DNA from: Atrina japonica
Taxonomy: Eukaryota > Mollusca > Bivalvia > Pterioida > Pinnidae
Direction of reading: 5' to 3'
DNA: 64,000 nt
Assembly: GCA_030159075.1 (NCBI GenBank)
Contig: BROG01000129.1
Coordinates: forward strand, 772,501 to 836,500
Shown here: one piece after another, positions 1 through 12,101 of the stretch
Layout: the number at the start of each line of letters is the position of its first letter
How positions within the stretch are numbered: position 1 is the stretch's first letter
The notes under the pieces: generated by a model
The model's database searches: none
What the model was told of the DNA's origin: nothing
The model's input: only the letters and a program-made list of their open reading frames with translations
Made by a program: the position numbers and the translations under genes

Positions 1-230
1 AAGTATGGGTCCATGGTCTGGAAAATTGGGAAAATAAACAACATTTCAACTAAAAACTTAATTTGAGATAATTGTTTGAAAATGTTTTATTCTTTATTTT
101 GCAACTCCAAATTGGGATTCTCCTAATATTAATCAGATTTGTACATGTATCCTTGACATTCTGAAAATTTATACCTGAGTGTCTTAAGTTGTTTACATTT
201 ATGATAAGACCAGATATAATGTAAAAGAAT

Positions 231-332
231 TCAGATACCAGGATTTAGATACAAATCTGGTGAAAATGGACTAACACGAACCTCTGGAAACCAAGAGGTG
301 TGATTAGGTGCAATGGAGGATTAAGCACTTTG
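231..332 (-). mobile_element. Short 3'-end fragment of a Penelope-like element
   Basis: This stretch matches, with substitutions, the sequence at 3160-3280 and 61818-61940 and the reverse complement of 44500-44620, including the core CTCTGGAAACCAAGAGGT. Those longer copies are the 3' end of the reverse-transcriptase element at 43690-44640. Only about 100 bp remain here. It lies in the intron before the first visible receptor 1 exon. Confidence 0.6.
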
Positions 333-568
333 ATTGTTTAATGAACTTTGATTGAGGTTCAGATATGTGTTTTTCTTTCCTCCTAAACATCTTGAAGATT
401 TATATTTTGTTGTCCGTGGTGTTAATTATATCTTAAATGAATATATTTATATATATGTAAATATGCAAAATAAATGCAAACATTTAAAAAGTTAATGGTA
501 CAATGTATATCAATCAATTTTTAAAGACAAACCGAATTTCCACTATTCTTATTGTTTTATTGTTTCAG

Positions 569-3500
569 AGGTGATAATACGGAGACACCCTTTACAGGTA
601 AGATTTGAATTGGTTTTTAAATTAACTCTTACAAAATATCGGATTATTACACTAAAGTATCATAATTAAAGTGTTTAAAGGATATATAGATTTCTTGGGA
701 AAATATAAGGACCATACTCATTGTTACATCATTGGTAGGTAAAAGTCCTACCAATTTAAGAAATATCCGATTTTTTGTGCTTAAAGCAACCTGTATTTTC
801 CACTCTTCGTAACCGATGTTCTCCAAAGCTTCCAAAATACAAAACATCCTCATTTCAATATAAGTTTAGTTATTCCCAAAATTATATAAATGAGTTATCA
901 AGCATTTCATCACTGAATTTATTTTAAATCTGAATACAATACTATCAATGATATCACACAAACGATTAACGTGTAAATAAAAGGGCAGACTTCTAAGCAT
1001 ACATGACATATATGTTGTAATCTGAGCTATAAATTACAGGTATATTTTGCGATTTGCAGGTAGCCATTCACCAGTTACGCCATTGATAGTTGCCGTTACG
1101 ATGTTGGTCGTGTTTATTGCCGTGTTAATTATTGGATTCTTGATACACATTTACAGAAAAAGAAAATACAGAGGTACATATAAAAAACACTCATATAAAA
1201 TGGATATAAGTTGTGTGTTTTTTTCTAAAAAATACTTCTTTCTTTTTAACTACTTATATTGATGAACAATACAGAAAAAGAGATTTACATAAGCTTAAAA
1301 TTCTTAAATTTGTAAATATTTTGTGAAAATAGCGTGAGAAACACAGAAACAGAGTCTGATAATTATTCGTTTGCAAATGATTAATTTGACCTTACTATTT
1401 GCATATTCAGGACACTGGACCTGATCGACATTTTTTACAAAAATATATTAATATAATAATTTGTTGGTCTAAATATATCTCTTATTTATTATTGTAAATC
1501 AATCTAAGTAGTGAAAAGCGAAATATACGTTGTATATATTTTTAAAAACATAGCTAATATCTCTTTAGGATCATCCTGATTCAGTGCAGGACAGCAATAC
1601 ATAATTTACTGAAAAAAAGGTTTTTATCCACAATTATGTTTTGCTCATATGATTTAAAGTTTATTTTATCATTACATTTGGTCTTCCAAATATTTTCCCT
1701 TTTATATATCAAAATTGAACTTTAAAGATATGTTTTTCAAATTTAAATCAGATTGGTAATTGACTGTGACTGTATGTAATTAGATTTCCAATTAAGCTGG
1801 TTGATGTCATTACATCATTACTTTTAGGAAGTCAGAGAATGAGAAATAATCAAAGATGTAGAGGAAATGCTATTGAATCAGGAAGTAGTCTTCAAAGGTA
1901 TGGTTTTCTACATGATCCGCCTCTTATAATAGCCAACAAGAGGCAGATCTTGTTAGAAGGAGCCTGAATGTTCATTGTATTATCTATCCTGACTGACCTT
2001 CTGTTCTCTAGTACATGATAAATCAAACTATTAATACGTAAATCTGTCATTTTATGGTTTATGAAATGCAATAGAATAGTAAATGGCAGTTGAAAAATAA
2101 TGTGCTTACGTCAAACATTATAAGCTACATATAGTTTACTTGATAACAAGTATAATGTACACTTGTTGCGTTTGTTATAGGAGTCAACAATGCTGACAGT
2201 TGTATTTCTTTTACCTACAGAACCAACGATGAGAGCGATGAAATTTTTATAGATGAGACAGACACTTCACACCAATATAATAAGCTGGTCATCCAAGAAA
2301 GCAACGAGAGCAAACGCTTGCTTGGTGACGCCCCCAAAGAGGAAACAGTGCATCTGAATAAAGAATCGAACAATAAAATAAAAATACAACAAAAGAGGTG
2401 TTATTGTAAAAGAAAAACAGGACAAGCTCGCTTTGATCAAACTAAACATTCTATATCTTATTTAATGAATGAAAGACGAGATATAACATATAGTGCTCAT
2501 ACTGCTAACATGGGCATGACATTTCCCTCAGAACAAACACCTCTCATACTAAAATCTGGCGGACGCAAAAGATATAATTCTCTTCCTTGTGACGAGAATG
2601 ATACAAGCTGTTGTCATGATATGGAAGGCGCGTTTGAAAAGACATCCCCTGATGACAAAGTTCCATTACCACGCCGGAAGAAAAATCATCAGCGAAAATA
2701 CTCATTAATTGCAGGGAACAGTTTTGAGAACAAAGCTATAGAAGAAGAACCTGCACCAGATCTCTTTGCAGACGGCCATCATTTGAATGCTTCTGATATC
2801 ACAGGAATGAGCAGTTACACAATTCCACAAGGATCAGAGATCAAGGAAACATGTGTCTTGCTTCCCGGACAATGTAACGATGAAAATATTTTGGGTAAAA
2901 TATTTAGAATAGTACCTTTCTTGTATGTATACCATTATCTATTTGATTTTACAATGAAGGGGTAGAATAAAATATGTCTTATTTATAGCTCATAGCGATT
3001 TTCAACCATTGAGTGAAGGAAAAAGATTTAAAAATGCTTGAAAATATTATATACAAATTATACAACTCATCTAGTTATGCATGTTGTCATTATATTGCCC
3101 CGAAAATGGACACCAGTTCCTGATTCATAGCAGAAAATGCGTTGAAGTGGAATTAATATAAAAAATCTCAGATACCAAAGTATAAATCAATAGAATGTCC
3201 AGGACATAGATACAAATCCGGTACAAATGGACAAACACGGACCTCTGGAAACCAAGAGGTGGGATCAGGTACCATGAAGGAGTAAGCATCCCCTGGCGAC
3301 CGGTCACTCCCGCCATGAGTTCACAGTCAAGTCCAATGAAATACGTGAGGAGTGTATCGTCGTCACAATTGGTACAGACGTCTCAAAAACCACCAACGAA
3401 AAGGCAACTCAACATTTCACATAGTGAAACAGAGTAGTAAATGAATATATCATGATATTTGGATCCGTGTGTGGTTACTCCGAGTGTGGTTATTTCTAAG

Positions 3501-3898
3501 GACCTTAACTAATAGATTTGTGATTTCTATAAATGTAACGTGTTCATTTCTGTTTTGGCGTTTCTGAGATGTTTGATATGTTTAATGTTTTGAATCTTAC
3601 TATTGTTTTTTGTTTTTTTGCAGAAACCCCGATGACAAGAGAGCAGATGAGGATTTTGTCGCGATTGTGTATAACAGATGACCAAATTTACTTGGGCCTA
3701 GCTCGTAGTTTCGGTCTAACAGAAAGAGACTTGACTCAAATCAAATATGATAACAGATTTGAATCTCTTATGGAACTTTCCTATCAGATTTTTGTTAAGA
3801 TTCTTGAAAAGAGGATGCCCGTGACATTGGAAGAAATTAGATCAGTTCTTTTCAAATTGGATAAAAAAGAAATTTGGAATGAATTTTGTTCCAAATAA
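569..3898 (+). CDS. TNF receptor superfamily member with death domain (receptor 1, 5'-partial)
   Basis: Five exons are supported by AG/GT borders and continuous frame: 569-597, 1060-1173, 1828-1897, 2221-2894 and 3624-3898 (stop TAA 3896-3898). Together they encode about 386 residues: a short stalk ending TETPFTG, one transmembrane helix (about 25 hydrophobic residues from PLIVAVTMLVV), a basic stop-transfer RKRKYR, a polar tail of about 250 residues, and a C-terminal death domain. The cysteine-rich ectodomain and signal peptide must lie upstream of the window; homology is inferred from the identical exon phases (2-1, 1-1, 1-2) in receptors 2 and 3. The protein would sit in the plasma membrane and signal through death-domain adaptors. 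No frame break is seen, so it looks functional. Confidence 0.82.
1060..1173 (+). CDS. Receptor 1 transmembrane exon
   Basis: The exon follows the acceptor TTTGCAG and ends at AGAG|GTACAT. It starts and ends in phase 1 (114 bp, a multiple of three). It encodes the last stalk residues (SHSPVT), a hydrophobic helix and the basic cytoplasmic anchor YRKRKYR. Removing it would keep the frame but delete the membrane anchor. Confidence 0.8.
2221..2894 (+). CDS. Receptor 1 cytoplasmic linker exon
   Basis: A 674-bp exon after acceptor TTACCTACAG, phase 2 in and phase 1 out (donor TTTTGG|GTAAAA). It encodes about 225 polar, charged residues rich in Glu, Asp, Lys and Ser with no recognised fold, probably intrinsically disordered. 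It links the transmembrane segment to the death domain. Frame is open throughout and matches the exons on both sides. Confidence 0.8.
3160..3440 (-). mobile_element. Penelope-like element 3' fragment in receptor 1 last intron
   Basis: Minus-strand copy of the 3' region of the 43690-44640 element; it matches 61810-62095 closely over about 280 bp. It includes the same CCTCTGGAAACCAAGAGG core and the ACGTGAGGAGTG segment. It lies between the tail exon and the death-domain exon of receptor 1. Confidence 0.7.
3624..3898 (+). CDS. Receptor 1 death-domain exon and C-terminus
   Basis: The exon follows a strong polypyrimidine tract and acceptor TTTTTTGCAG and enters in phase 1. It encodes about 91 residues with the helical spacing of a death domain: an opening helix around ILSRLCITDDQI, the motif YLGLARSFGLTERDL followed by a middle helix LMELSYQIFVKILEK, and a final TLEEIRSVLFKL helix. 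The LAR-x-GL-x-x-x-D/I core is typical of death domains that recruit FADD/TRADD-type adaptors. No residues follow the domain except a short KEIWNEFCSK end. Confidence 0.8.
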
Positions 3899-4051
3899 AG
3901 TAGATTATCTCGCTAGTGAATATTCCTGACTGAAATTGTTATGTCCTAGCCTAGTCTTAGTAGATCTATTTATTTACAATATAGGTTAAGATGCCCTGAC
4001 TGAATGTCTTGAACATATATGTACAAAATATTATTATTCTATTTATAAAAA

Positions 4052-4057
4052 AATAAA
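4052..4057 (+). promoter_or_regulatory. Polyadenylation signal of receptor 1
   Basis: AATAAA 154 bp after the death-domain stop codon, in an A/T-rich context. This is the first canonical signal downstream and gives a short 3' UTR. Confidence 0.55.
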
Positions 4058-5870
4058 TATTCAAAAAAGCACCATTTGTACCTTAACAAACATTCACGCA
4101 GCCACCAACACTTATGCATTTGATAACAACTTTGTTTATTGAGACAATACCAGCAAAATATGAGGTGTCAAAACATTTTGCACGCGCTATGGACATTTGT
4201 CAATATGGTAATGGTTCTTTGATGTATCACGGCAGCCCTGACATGGGACTTCCGGGTTTGTCTCATCCGAAAGACTCGTGACTTATCTCTTTGCATGTTA
4301 TCCTAAGCTAGTTGTGCGGTGTAGTAACAGTCTCTACTCGTTTTAAAGTCTGAAACTTTAACCTTTACAAATTTTGACATTGTAAATTACAAAGTCAGAA
4401 ACTGATGACATTAACCTGTGTTTGGAACTCGAACGTTTGGTATGTAAATCACTGCATCGGTCGTTCACATTTATTCTAATATACAATGCAGATACATTTT
4501 GGTTGATTCCAAGATTTATCAAAATTGTAATCAGGTTCGAAGCTGCTGGTAAACTTTCCACTAAAATAAAATTCCAAAACAAATCCTCGGAATCTTTCAT
4601 CACTGTAAAAAGGAAAAAAAGAAAACAATTAACCAAACACACATTTAAGTTCCTGAGTATTAAAAGCACATGTCATGGTTTATTTTTTGAATTTATTTTG
4701 TAGTATGTAAAAAAAGACAATCAATGACCTGTTTTAATTCTTTGACACATAGCATACAACTCACACTCTTTCGTTTGTTGTATTTGTTCCCGTTATCGAG
4801 TCGAGTTCTCGATATCTATCGTATACTTTCAGTGCAGTGCAGATCAATATTTTTTCAAAGGCGTGTTGAAGAGGTAACATGAACTTTTACGATTTGAAAC
4901 GTTATATATATAATTCATAACTCACTTTACATTGGATTAATTGTGAGACAAAATCTCGCTGGAGTAACAAGCGTCTTTTAGACATTTTCTGAAATTTGAA
5001 GCCGGAAGAGGCAGGAAACTACACCTGTCTACAACATCTCATATCCGAGATATGGCTTCGAAACTCACTCGGGGTATTTAAAATTGTCATAAGATTTTTC
5101 TCCCCCTGACGTGAGAAAGTTGTCAGAAAATTAGGCCATTCTAATTTTTTATACTTAGCGTCCACCCTTAAAAAAGAAATATTCCTATCAGGAAAAACAC
5201 AGAAATTCAATACATTTTAGGAGAACAAATGCAATTTATTGCAATTTACTGCAATTTAATGTTTAAAAAACATATCAAATTAAACATTTAAAAACTATAT
5301 TTTTGGCACAAATTATGAATAAACTATGAAATAATAGTTTTCACATTGATGAAAATAGATGTTCATATTTATCTAATCATTTGGAAGCTATTTTCTATAT
5401 TTTTTTACTAAATGTTCGTGATTTTTCTCTGTTTAATGATATCAAAACTAATCCGTTCGCGGACGCAAGAGAGAGAATAAAAACTTGAAATGGCCAATGT
5501 TGTTTTCATTTCCAAACTTTGTAAATATTTATTTAAAAATCGTGCATACAAAATTTGAGTGACATCTGGTCACTGGTTCACGAGACGACGGTATTTAGAT
5601 GTGCACCAAGTTGGCCTTTGGGGTTCAGGCGGGTCCTCCGCTGTCCAGATAATAATTAGGGTTAATATATGGATTATATCCGTGTAAATGTTTTTTTCTT
5701 AATATAAAGTGGCGGATTTTTATTGGGGTCACTTTTTCACGGGACGACTAACAGAAATGATTAAGCTGTTCATTTCCTACGGCTACCCCGATGAGATTTC
5801 TGTCGTAGAAAAATGAGCCCGGGGCCGGGTACAATTTCTATCGTAGACAAGAGGCTCAATGGGCCTTAAC
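4058..5870. other. Intergenic, nothing recognised
   Basis: Intergenic AT-rich DNA. Short open frames (for example 4422-4703 plus) have no recognisable domain and no splice or start context. The part from about 5500 resembles the outer part of the element starting at 5871 (GTGCATACAAAATTTGA recurs in related form near 7525). Confidence 0.5.
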
Positions 5871-7702
5871 GGTCACCTGATAAAAATTCCGAGTGAAGTT
5901 TGGTTAAAATTAGCCCACTGGTCCCTGAGAAGAAGTCGAAAAAGTCTTTTCGTAAAAACATTTACGAAAAAAAACTTATATTTTTTGTTTATTTAGTATG
6001 TAACCTTGACCTTTAACCACATGACCTTGTACGTTTGTCAACATGATCCTTACAAACTTCCTAACAACTTTCTTGTATATCTTTGTATACAAAAGTCAAT
6101 CAGTTTTGAGTTTGATTTATTAAGCCATTTGCATACATCTGTACCCTATGTTGTTCAAGCACCCACTAATGGACCATTTACTGACAGATTTACTTCACAA
6201 ACATTGTAGATACTGACTGTTTTATCATACATAAACAATGTGTAAGACATATGATAAATGGTTCATGAAATGAAGATTTTTAAAGATGTACCGTCTCTTT
6301 TTGAGGCCCCCATGAATCCTAGCCCCTTTTCATTCGCAAACTCTATGCGGCTTCACATGGGGATGATACAAACGTAGTTTGGTTACAAATGCCCCACTGG
6401 TTCTTGAGAAGTAAAAAATATCCCAAAATTGAGAATAAGGGGAAATAACCCCCATAAGATGCAACCTAAAAATTTCGGACCTTTTGACTTTTTGTAGATC
6501 TTAGTGGACATTTTTGCTTTTCCACTTTCTCTCTATTTTTTAACTTTGCAAGATAATAGGACAAAACTGCCAAAACATGAGGAATTTACTAAAAAGGGGA
6601 AATATTTCCCATAAGGGTCGACCCAGAAAATTTCGGCCCTGTTGACTCTTTTGTTGATCTTTATGTGCCGAACATATTTGCTTCTTTCATTTTCTCTCTT
6701 TCTACTATACATTTCAAGAAAATAAAACAAAACAACCAAAAACATAAATAATCCGTTTAAAAGAGAAAATAACTCCCATAAGGGGCAACCTGACAATTTA
6801 GGTCCTATTGACTTTTTTTTTAGATCTTTGCTAGCTGAACATTTTTGCTTCTTCAGATTTTAATCTATCTATTACACTGTTCAAGATAATATAAAAACAT
6901 CCAAAAACATGAAAAATTTACAAAAAGGGGAAATAACTCAAATTAAGGTCAACCTGACAATTTCCATCAAAATAAATTATTGGTAGATCCTGCAAGTCGC
7001 TCATTTTCAAGTAACGTTTTTATTGTAGCTTTGATAATTTTGGAGATACATGCAATAAATAAAAAATATCTGACTCATTTGTTTTATATTTAGCCATGGC
7101 AGCCATATTTGGTCCAGGCCCCTTTTCATCCTCAGACTTTATACGACTTCACATGGTCATACTTTCTATCAAGTTCGGTTCAAATTAGCCCAATGGTTCT
7201 GGAGAAATAGTCAAAAATGTCTAAAACTTAACAACAACAACAACAACAACAAAAAACAAAACAAAACAAAACATTATCCATTTACTTAGGTGTCTGTGAC
7301 CTTGACCTTTGACCCCATGACCTTGAAATATTGTCAAAATGATCCTCAGATAATTCCTTCAAACTTTCTCATATATCTTTGTACACAAAAAGTCGAGCAG
7401 TTTTAAGTTTTTAAACAATTTGTAATACAATTGTACCATATGTTACTAAAGCGCCCACTAGTGGCTCGTTTCTGGACAGATTGCATTTTCGTTTGCAAAC
7501 TTTGCAGATATTCACTTAAAAATTATGCATACAAAATTTGAAACTCATGGGTCCTATCCCATTTTAATTCGCAAAGTTTTTTGCGGTCTCAAATGGGGAT
7601 GGTTCTTGAGAAGAAGTCGAAAATGTGTAAATGTTAACGAAGCACGACGACAGGCAACAGACGATCGCTGTAGGTCACCATGAGCCTTTGGCTCAGGTGA
7701 CC
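5871..7702. mobile_element. Non-autonomous TIR element with internal duplication
   Basis: The left end GGTCACCTGA (5871-5880) is the inverted copy of the right end TCAGGTGACC (7693-7702). Inside, a left module (about 5880-6230) and a right module (about 7130-7500) are diverged copies, each with GACCTTGACCTTT...CATGACCTTG followed by a CTTTGTA(T/C)AC-AAAAGTC stretch. Between them lie about four copies of a roughly 180-bp unit (6420-6965) containing GGGGAAATA and TTGACTCTTTTG-like cores. There is no transposase-like open frame, so it would depend on proteins from elsewhere. Confidence 0.6.
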
Positions 7703-8700
7703 TATAAAGTTATCCCGGGTAGCATTTCTACGACGATTGTTTGGATTCTAGGAATCTAACCATTCTCTCTGAAATATATTATTCGTCTTCAATTCTTTAT
7801 ATATTTTACAAATCCATATAGACATGGATCTCCCCTAACTCTATTTATATGCTTTAATGTATTATATTACAATATACACTTTGAAATAATAAGTAGTGAA
7901 AGATAGGAGTTACCAGCTGTTCTCCACGGTTTGGCGTTATTTCATTTGCAATTTGAGAGATTCATCTCCTCCGGTAAAACGGACCTCCGAGTTTTTGTTT
8001 CGGGGCAGATCTGACACGGAAATGAATCATCATTGTATTTACACCAGAACAGTGTGCAAGTCTTACTTCTGCATGGAAATATATGTGAATACTGTTGTTA
8101 GGTTTTAAAACTCTTTAAAACAAAACATATCAATTTCTTTTTTGTCCTTACTATCAGCATCATTATATGCATTACAATGTTTTAAATTAATACATTTGGC
8201 TCATACTAAGAGTCGGTATTGTTTATTTCAAACAAAGTCAAAAGGTTATAAAACATCAGATGATAATATCAACTATATTTTAGATTCACAGAATGTCAAA
8301 TAGCAAGGAAATGTGTCACTTAAAGGAGCCTTACCAGTGTTTACCAAAAAATGACATTTCGTTTTTTTCTACTTTTACTACTTGCCCTTGATGTACAATA
8401 ACAAATAAGTGCTATATTTGCGATGAAATGAAATTTATACTGTGTTTTATCGGCATTTAACGGTTGTTGTTGTTCATTGTTTACTTCATATGCATACCGC
8501 TCAAGTATACGAAACAACTCATCAAACAATAAAGCATCAGTGTGGAAGATATGCTTCATTAAAATTGATGTTATTCGTTTTATATCATAAGAAGAGTTAT
8601 CGGAAACTAGTATTGACTTTTATACAAAATCATTCTTAAGACTTTAACTTATCATTGCATTAATTACTGAGCACTGATTCGTTAGTGATCCTTATATATC
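7703..8700. other. Intergenic, nothing recognised
   Basis: AT-rich sequence with only short open frames on both strands; no conserved motif, splice-supported exon or repeat structure seen. Confidence 0.5.

Positions 8701-8796
<96 letters not shown>
8701..8796. repeat. (GA)n microsatellite
   Basis: An almost pure GA dinucleotide run of about 95 bp. Likely polymorphic. Confidence 0.95.
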
Positions 8797-8798
<2 letters not shown>

Positions 8799-9401
8799 AT
8801 ATAAATTAAACAGTATATGGTAGTACACCACAAACAATACAGACATGCAAAGTCATGTATCCGGGTTCGATATTTGGTATTATATCGTCGACAGAAACTG
8901 AAATTCTAACTGTTTGTAATTCATAAGTATTATTTTCGTCACTTATTACATGATGAATTTACGTCGTGGAAAAAGGTAGCAATAAACTATCAAAAATTAC
9001 AAATACTGGGTGTGGTCTTGTTTTGTCACTAGGAAATCTTTTATGTTTTACATCCGCTATCTATTGGATAAAGTCCAATTTTTTCATAACAGGAACAAAT
9101 CAATAATTGCTAACCGTTTTTAGACAGAGCATGTATAATCACACATTATACCCTTGAATGTCCTTAATGTGAATTTAACACACGTACGGTCTTATAAGGT
9201 TGTAAAACCTGACATACCCTCGTGAGAAAGACGATTGTGTACGACCATGCCTTCCTATATGTAATTGAATGCACTCCATTTTTTCTTTGTGTTTCGTAAT
9301 ATTTCTCTACTGTGAATGTTATGTGTACACCCATAATGCTTTGTCATGTACGAAGTTTTCAGGTCATTTAGACCTAAGACAGTACATGAACATTGGCATA
9401 T

Positions 9402-9600
9402 GTGTCCTGGATCGCTTGCTGTGGCCTAATGATAGAATATTCGACTCGAAGGGGGAATGTCTCGGGTTCGATTCCTGATTCCGGGTCATATCTGACACTT
9501 GATAAATGTAGTGACTTTCTCTTCGAACACTGCTCACCTTCAGAAATGAAAGTCATGGGTATTTCGAAAGATACCTCACACATGTAGTCTATAGCATAGG
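9402..9600 (+). mobile_element. tRNA-derived SINE-like fragment
   Basis: The left part resembles a tRNA gene: an A-box-like TGGCCTAATGATAGA and a B-box GGGTTCGATTCC about 40 bp later, then a non-tRNA body. It cannot fold as a full tRNA, so it is a SINE head or tRNA relic. The open frames here on both strands are by-products. Confidence 0.55.
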
Positions 9601-9939
9601 TAAATATTTGTCGTCTGAATTTATTAACAAAATTAAATATTCTGAAAAAGAAAAACAACAAACTGAAACAAGAAATAAATTTATAATAATACGTTATACA
9701 TTAACGGTGTATATCTATATTTTAAGTTGACGACAATGTAATACGTATGAGGTTTTTTTGTATAGAAAACTGTCATAAAAGGTAGTGTCATAAATGTAAC
9801 GTGACGTCCATATCAAATTTGAGCGAAAAAAATTGGACGGCAATACTCTGCATAAATAAGTACAAGTCCGTGTTTTCCTGCATCGACGTTTTACATTTAA
9901 TTCTATATTGATGAATCGGAGGTTGTAAAAGCAGACTCT

Positions 9940-11950
9940 GTTAATTTCTTTCTTTTTTTATTCAAAAGTTTACATATAACAAAAGCACACAGTTGAATAC
10001 ATAAATATAACAATTAAAAAGTAGATTTACAATTATTGTGTTAATTATGTTTATAGGGAGGAAATTGGTTTTAGTTTATACACATTTTATTGTCATAATG
10101 ACAAGAGAAAAGGATGGAACACAATTTATCCAACTTAGGTGTGTTTTCCCCTTAACAAATGAAATACAAAATTGAATGATGCGGTGACAAAACTAATTTT
10201 AAAATACAAAATATAACAACATGAAGTGATAAACATAAACGATCGCTTTGTTTTATGAAATTGTATACTGCTTTAATTAGCTCTATATTGTGTTGTGGGG
10301 TCAAATTATGGTCCCCATATATAATTGTGGCAATGTTGAGGTTTATACCTATTTTTTGCATTTTACTTAAGAGAGCATTCCGATTATCGCTATATTAGGG
10401 ACAAAACAAAATTTTTTTTTTTTCAAAATTATAACCATATGCACACTGAGTATTTGATGCCATGTTAACTCTGTATAAATTAGCTTTTAGTTTACTGCAA
10501 CCATGTCTAATCTGTGTATAAATAATATCTATATATTTCTAATACCATAAGAAAAATGGATGGTCTAGGGATATCTCTATGTTTTATTTTATTTTTTAAT
10601 ACTATCAGACAGGAAGAACAATGTGACTCAGTCGGTATTTTGTTGCTGGAAAAAGGAGGTTTGGTTACGTTTCAAACGATACTGTGGTGTTGATATATCA
10701 TTGTTGTTCCGCTACTTGTAAGGTTAGTTTGTCCACCTGATGTTGGTAGTATGACATTTAGGTAGGAAGGAGACATACCATTCTGAATTTTATACATCAT
10801 GCTTAGCTTACGTGATTCCCTACGTTGTTTTCCAAGTAGTTTCAATATATAGAGCTGATATAGAACAATATAATGGATGACCAGTCACTATACGGGCGGC
10901 TTCTAGTTGAAAATTTGTTGTTTACATCATTTATTGTTATATTGCCCAAAACAACACATGCATATTCAAATGTTTTACGTATAAAATTTATGTAAATTTA
11001 CTAAAAAATTCTCGGTTAAGTTGGTATTTTAGTTTCCTAACTGCGGCTATCTATTTTGATATCTACTAATTATACTATCAATATGATCAGACAATTAACC
11101 GTCATTGGGGAAAAACTATACCAAGGTGTGTATGGGTAAATACAGGGCTTATGACTGAATTGTTCAACATAAATAATGTATTTTCAATTTGTTGCTGTTT
11201 AGTACAAAATATAACTACTTTGCTTTTAGCCCTCTCGTGTAGACTACTGAAATCTAGATTCATATTATTTTCAATTATAGAGAAGTTGTACGATGTATGT
11301 GAAAGAGAAGTGCCGTTAGCGAAGAGTCTTGTAAGCCCGTTTAAAGTGTCCAGAAGATCGTTTATGAATGGGGAACGCCATCGTGTTTTACCTACGACTG
11401 ATGAAGATTTCTCAAGTTTTACTTGCTGTGATCTGATGTAGATTATAATCTATTAGCGACGTAAGTAAATTACCACTGAATCCGTGCCGTTTAAACTTGT
11501 AAGATAACTCCTTTATTCAGACCCGATCAAACGCTTTTACTGATATCACAAATTGTAAAACAGCAATATTCTCTGTTATCTAGTGTTACATAAATATAAT
11601 TACATATTTCTAAGAGTTGTGTCACTGTTGACTGACCTGGTCTGAAACCAGCTTGTAAATTATACAGTCATTGTAGATTATTCAGATAATTGTAAATATG
11701 TTTGAAAACTACTCTTTCAAAATAGTTTCCCTCTACAACTCAATAAAGAAATGGGCCTATAATTGGCTGGATTTGTATTGTCGCCTTTTGTAATAATTGA
11801 TAAGATGTGTGCATGTTTCCGCTGAATGGTAAATGCACACTTAATTATTTATTGAATACCAACCCAAGTGGACGTGTTATCTCGGTACACACTTCTTTAA
11901 TTAGAATATGACTAAAGCCATCAGGGTCCACAGCTTTGTTTAGGAAATTG
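9940..11950 (-). pseudogene. Degenerate LINE reverse transcriptase (minus strand)
   Basis: Read on the minus strand from about 11900 down to 10150, three frames together show successive LINE landmarks: KGDNTNPANYRPISLLS (fingers), YNLQAGFRPGQSTVTQL, DISKAFDRV, then INDLLDTLNGLTRLFANGT where the catalytic YADD-type box is expected, then QLEAARIVTG and IIYTQIRHGCSKLKANL. The box reads FANG, and there are several stops and frameshifts, so it is inactive. The 3' untranslated part runs to about 9940. It is a non-LTR element of the CR1/Jockey-like type (clade uncertain). Confidence 0.7.
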
Positions 11951-12019
11951 GTAGATTAGAGGGATAGGGGAAGAAAAGTAGGACTAATTGACGAGGGGAA
12001 GGGTTTTGGAAGGATCTGT

Positions 12020-12021
<2 letters not shown>

Positions 12022-12099
<78 letters not shown>
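12022..12099. repeat. (TA)n microsatellite
   Basis: About 78 bp of TA dinucleotides with one AAATA interruption near 12051. Confidence 0.95.

Positions 12100-12101
<2 letters not shown>

Noticed and set aside
4422..4703. 93-codon frame as a gene
   Set aside because: No recognised domain, an overlapping 103-codon frame on the other strand, and no splice or promoter evidence.
9402..9480. Genuine tRNA gene
   Set aside because: B-box is good but the A-box and acceptor stem do not pair; same for 22251 and 52048, which carry SINE bodies.
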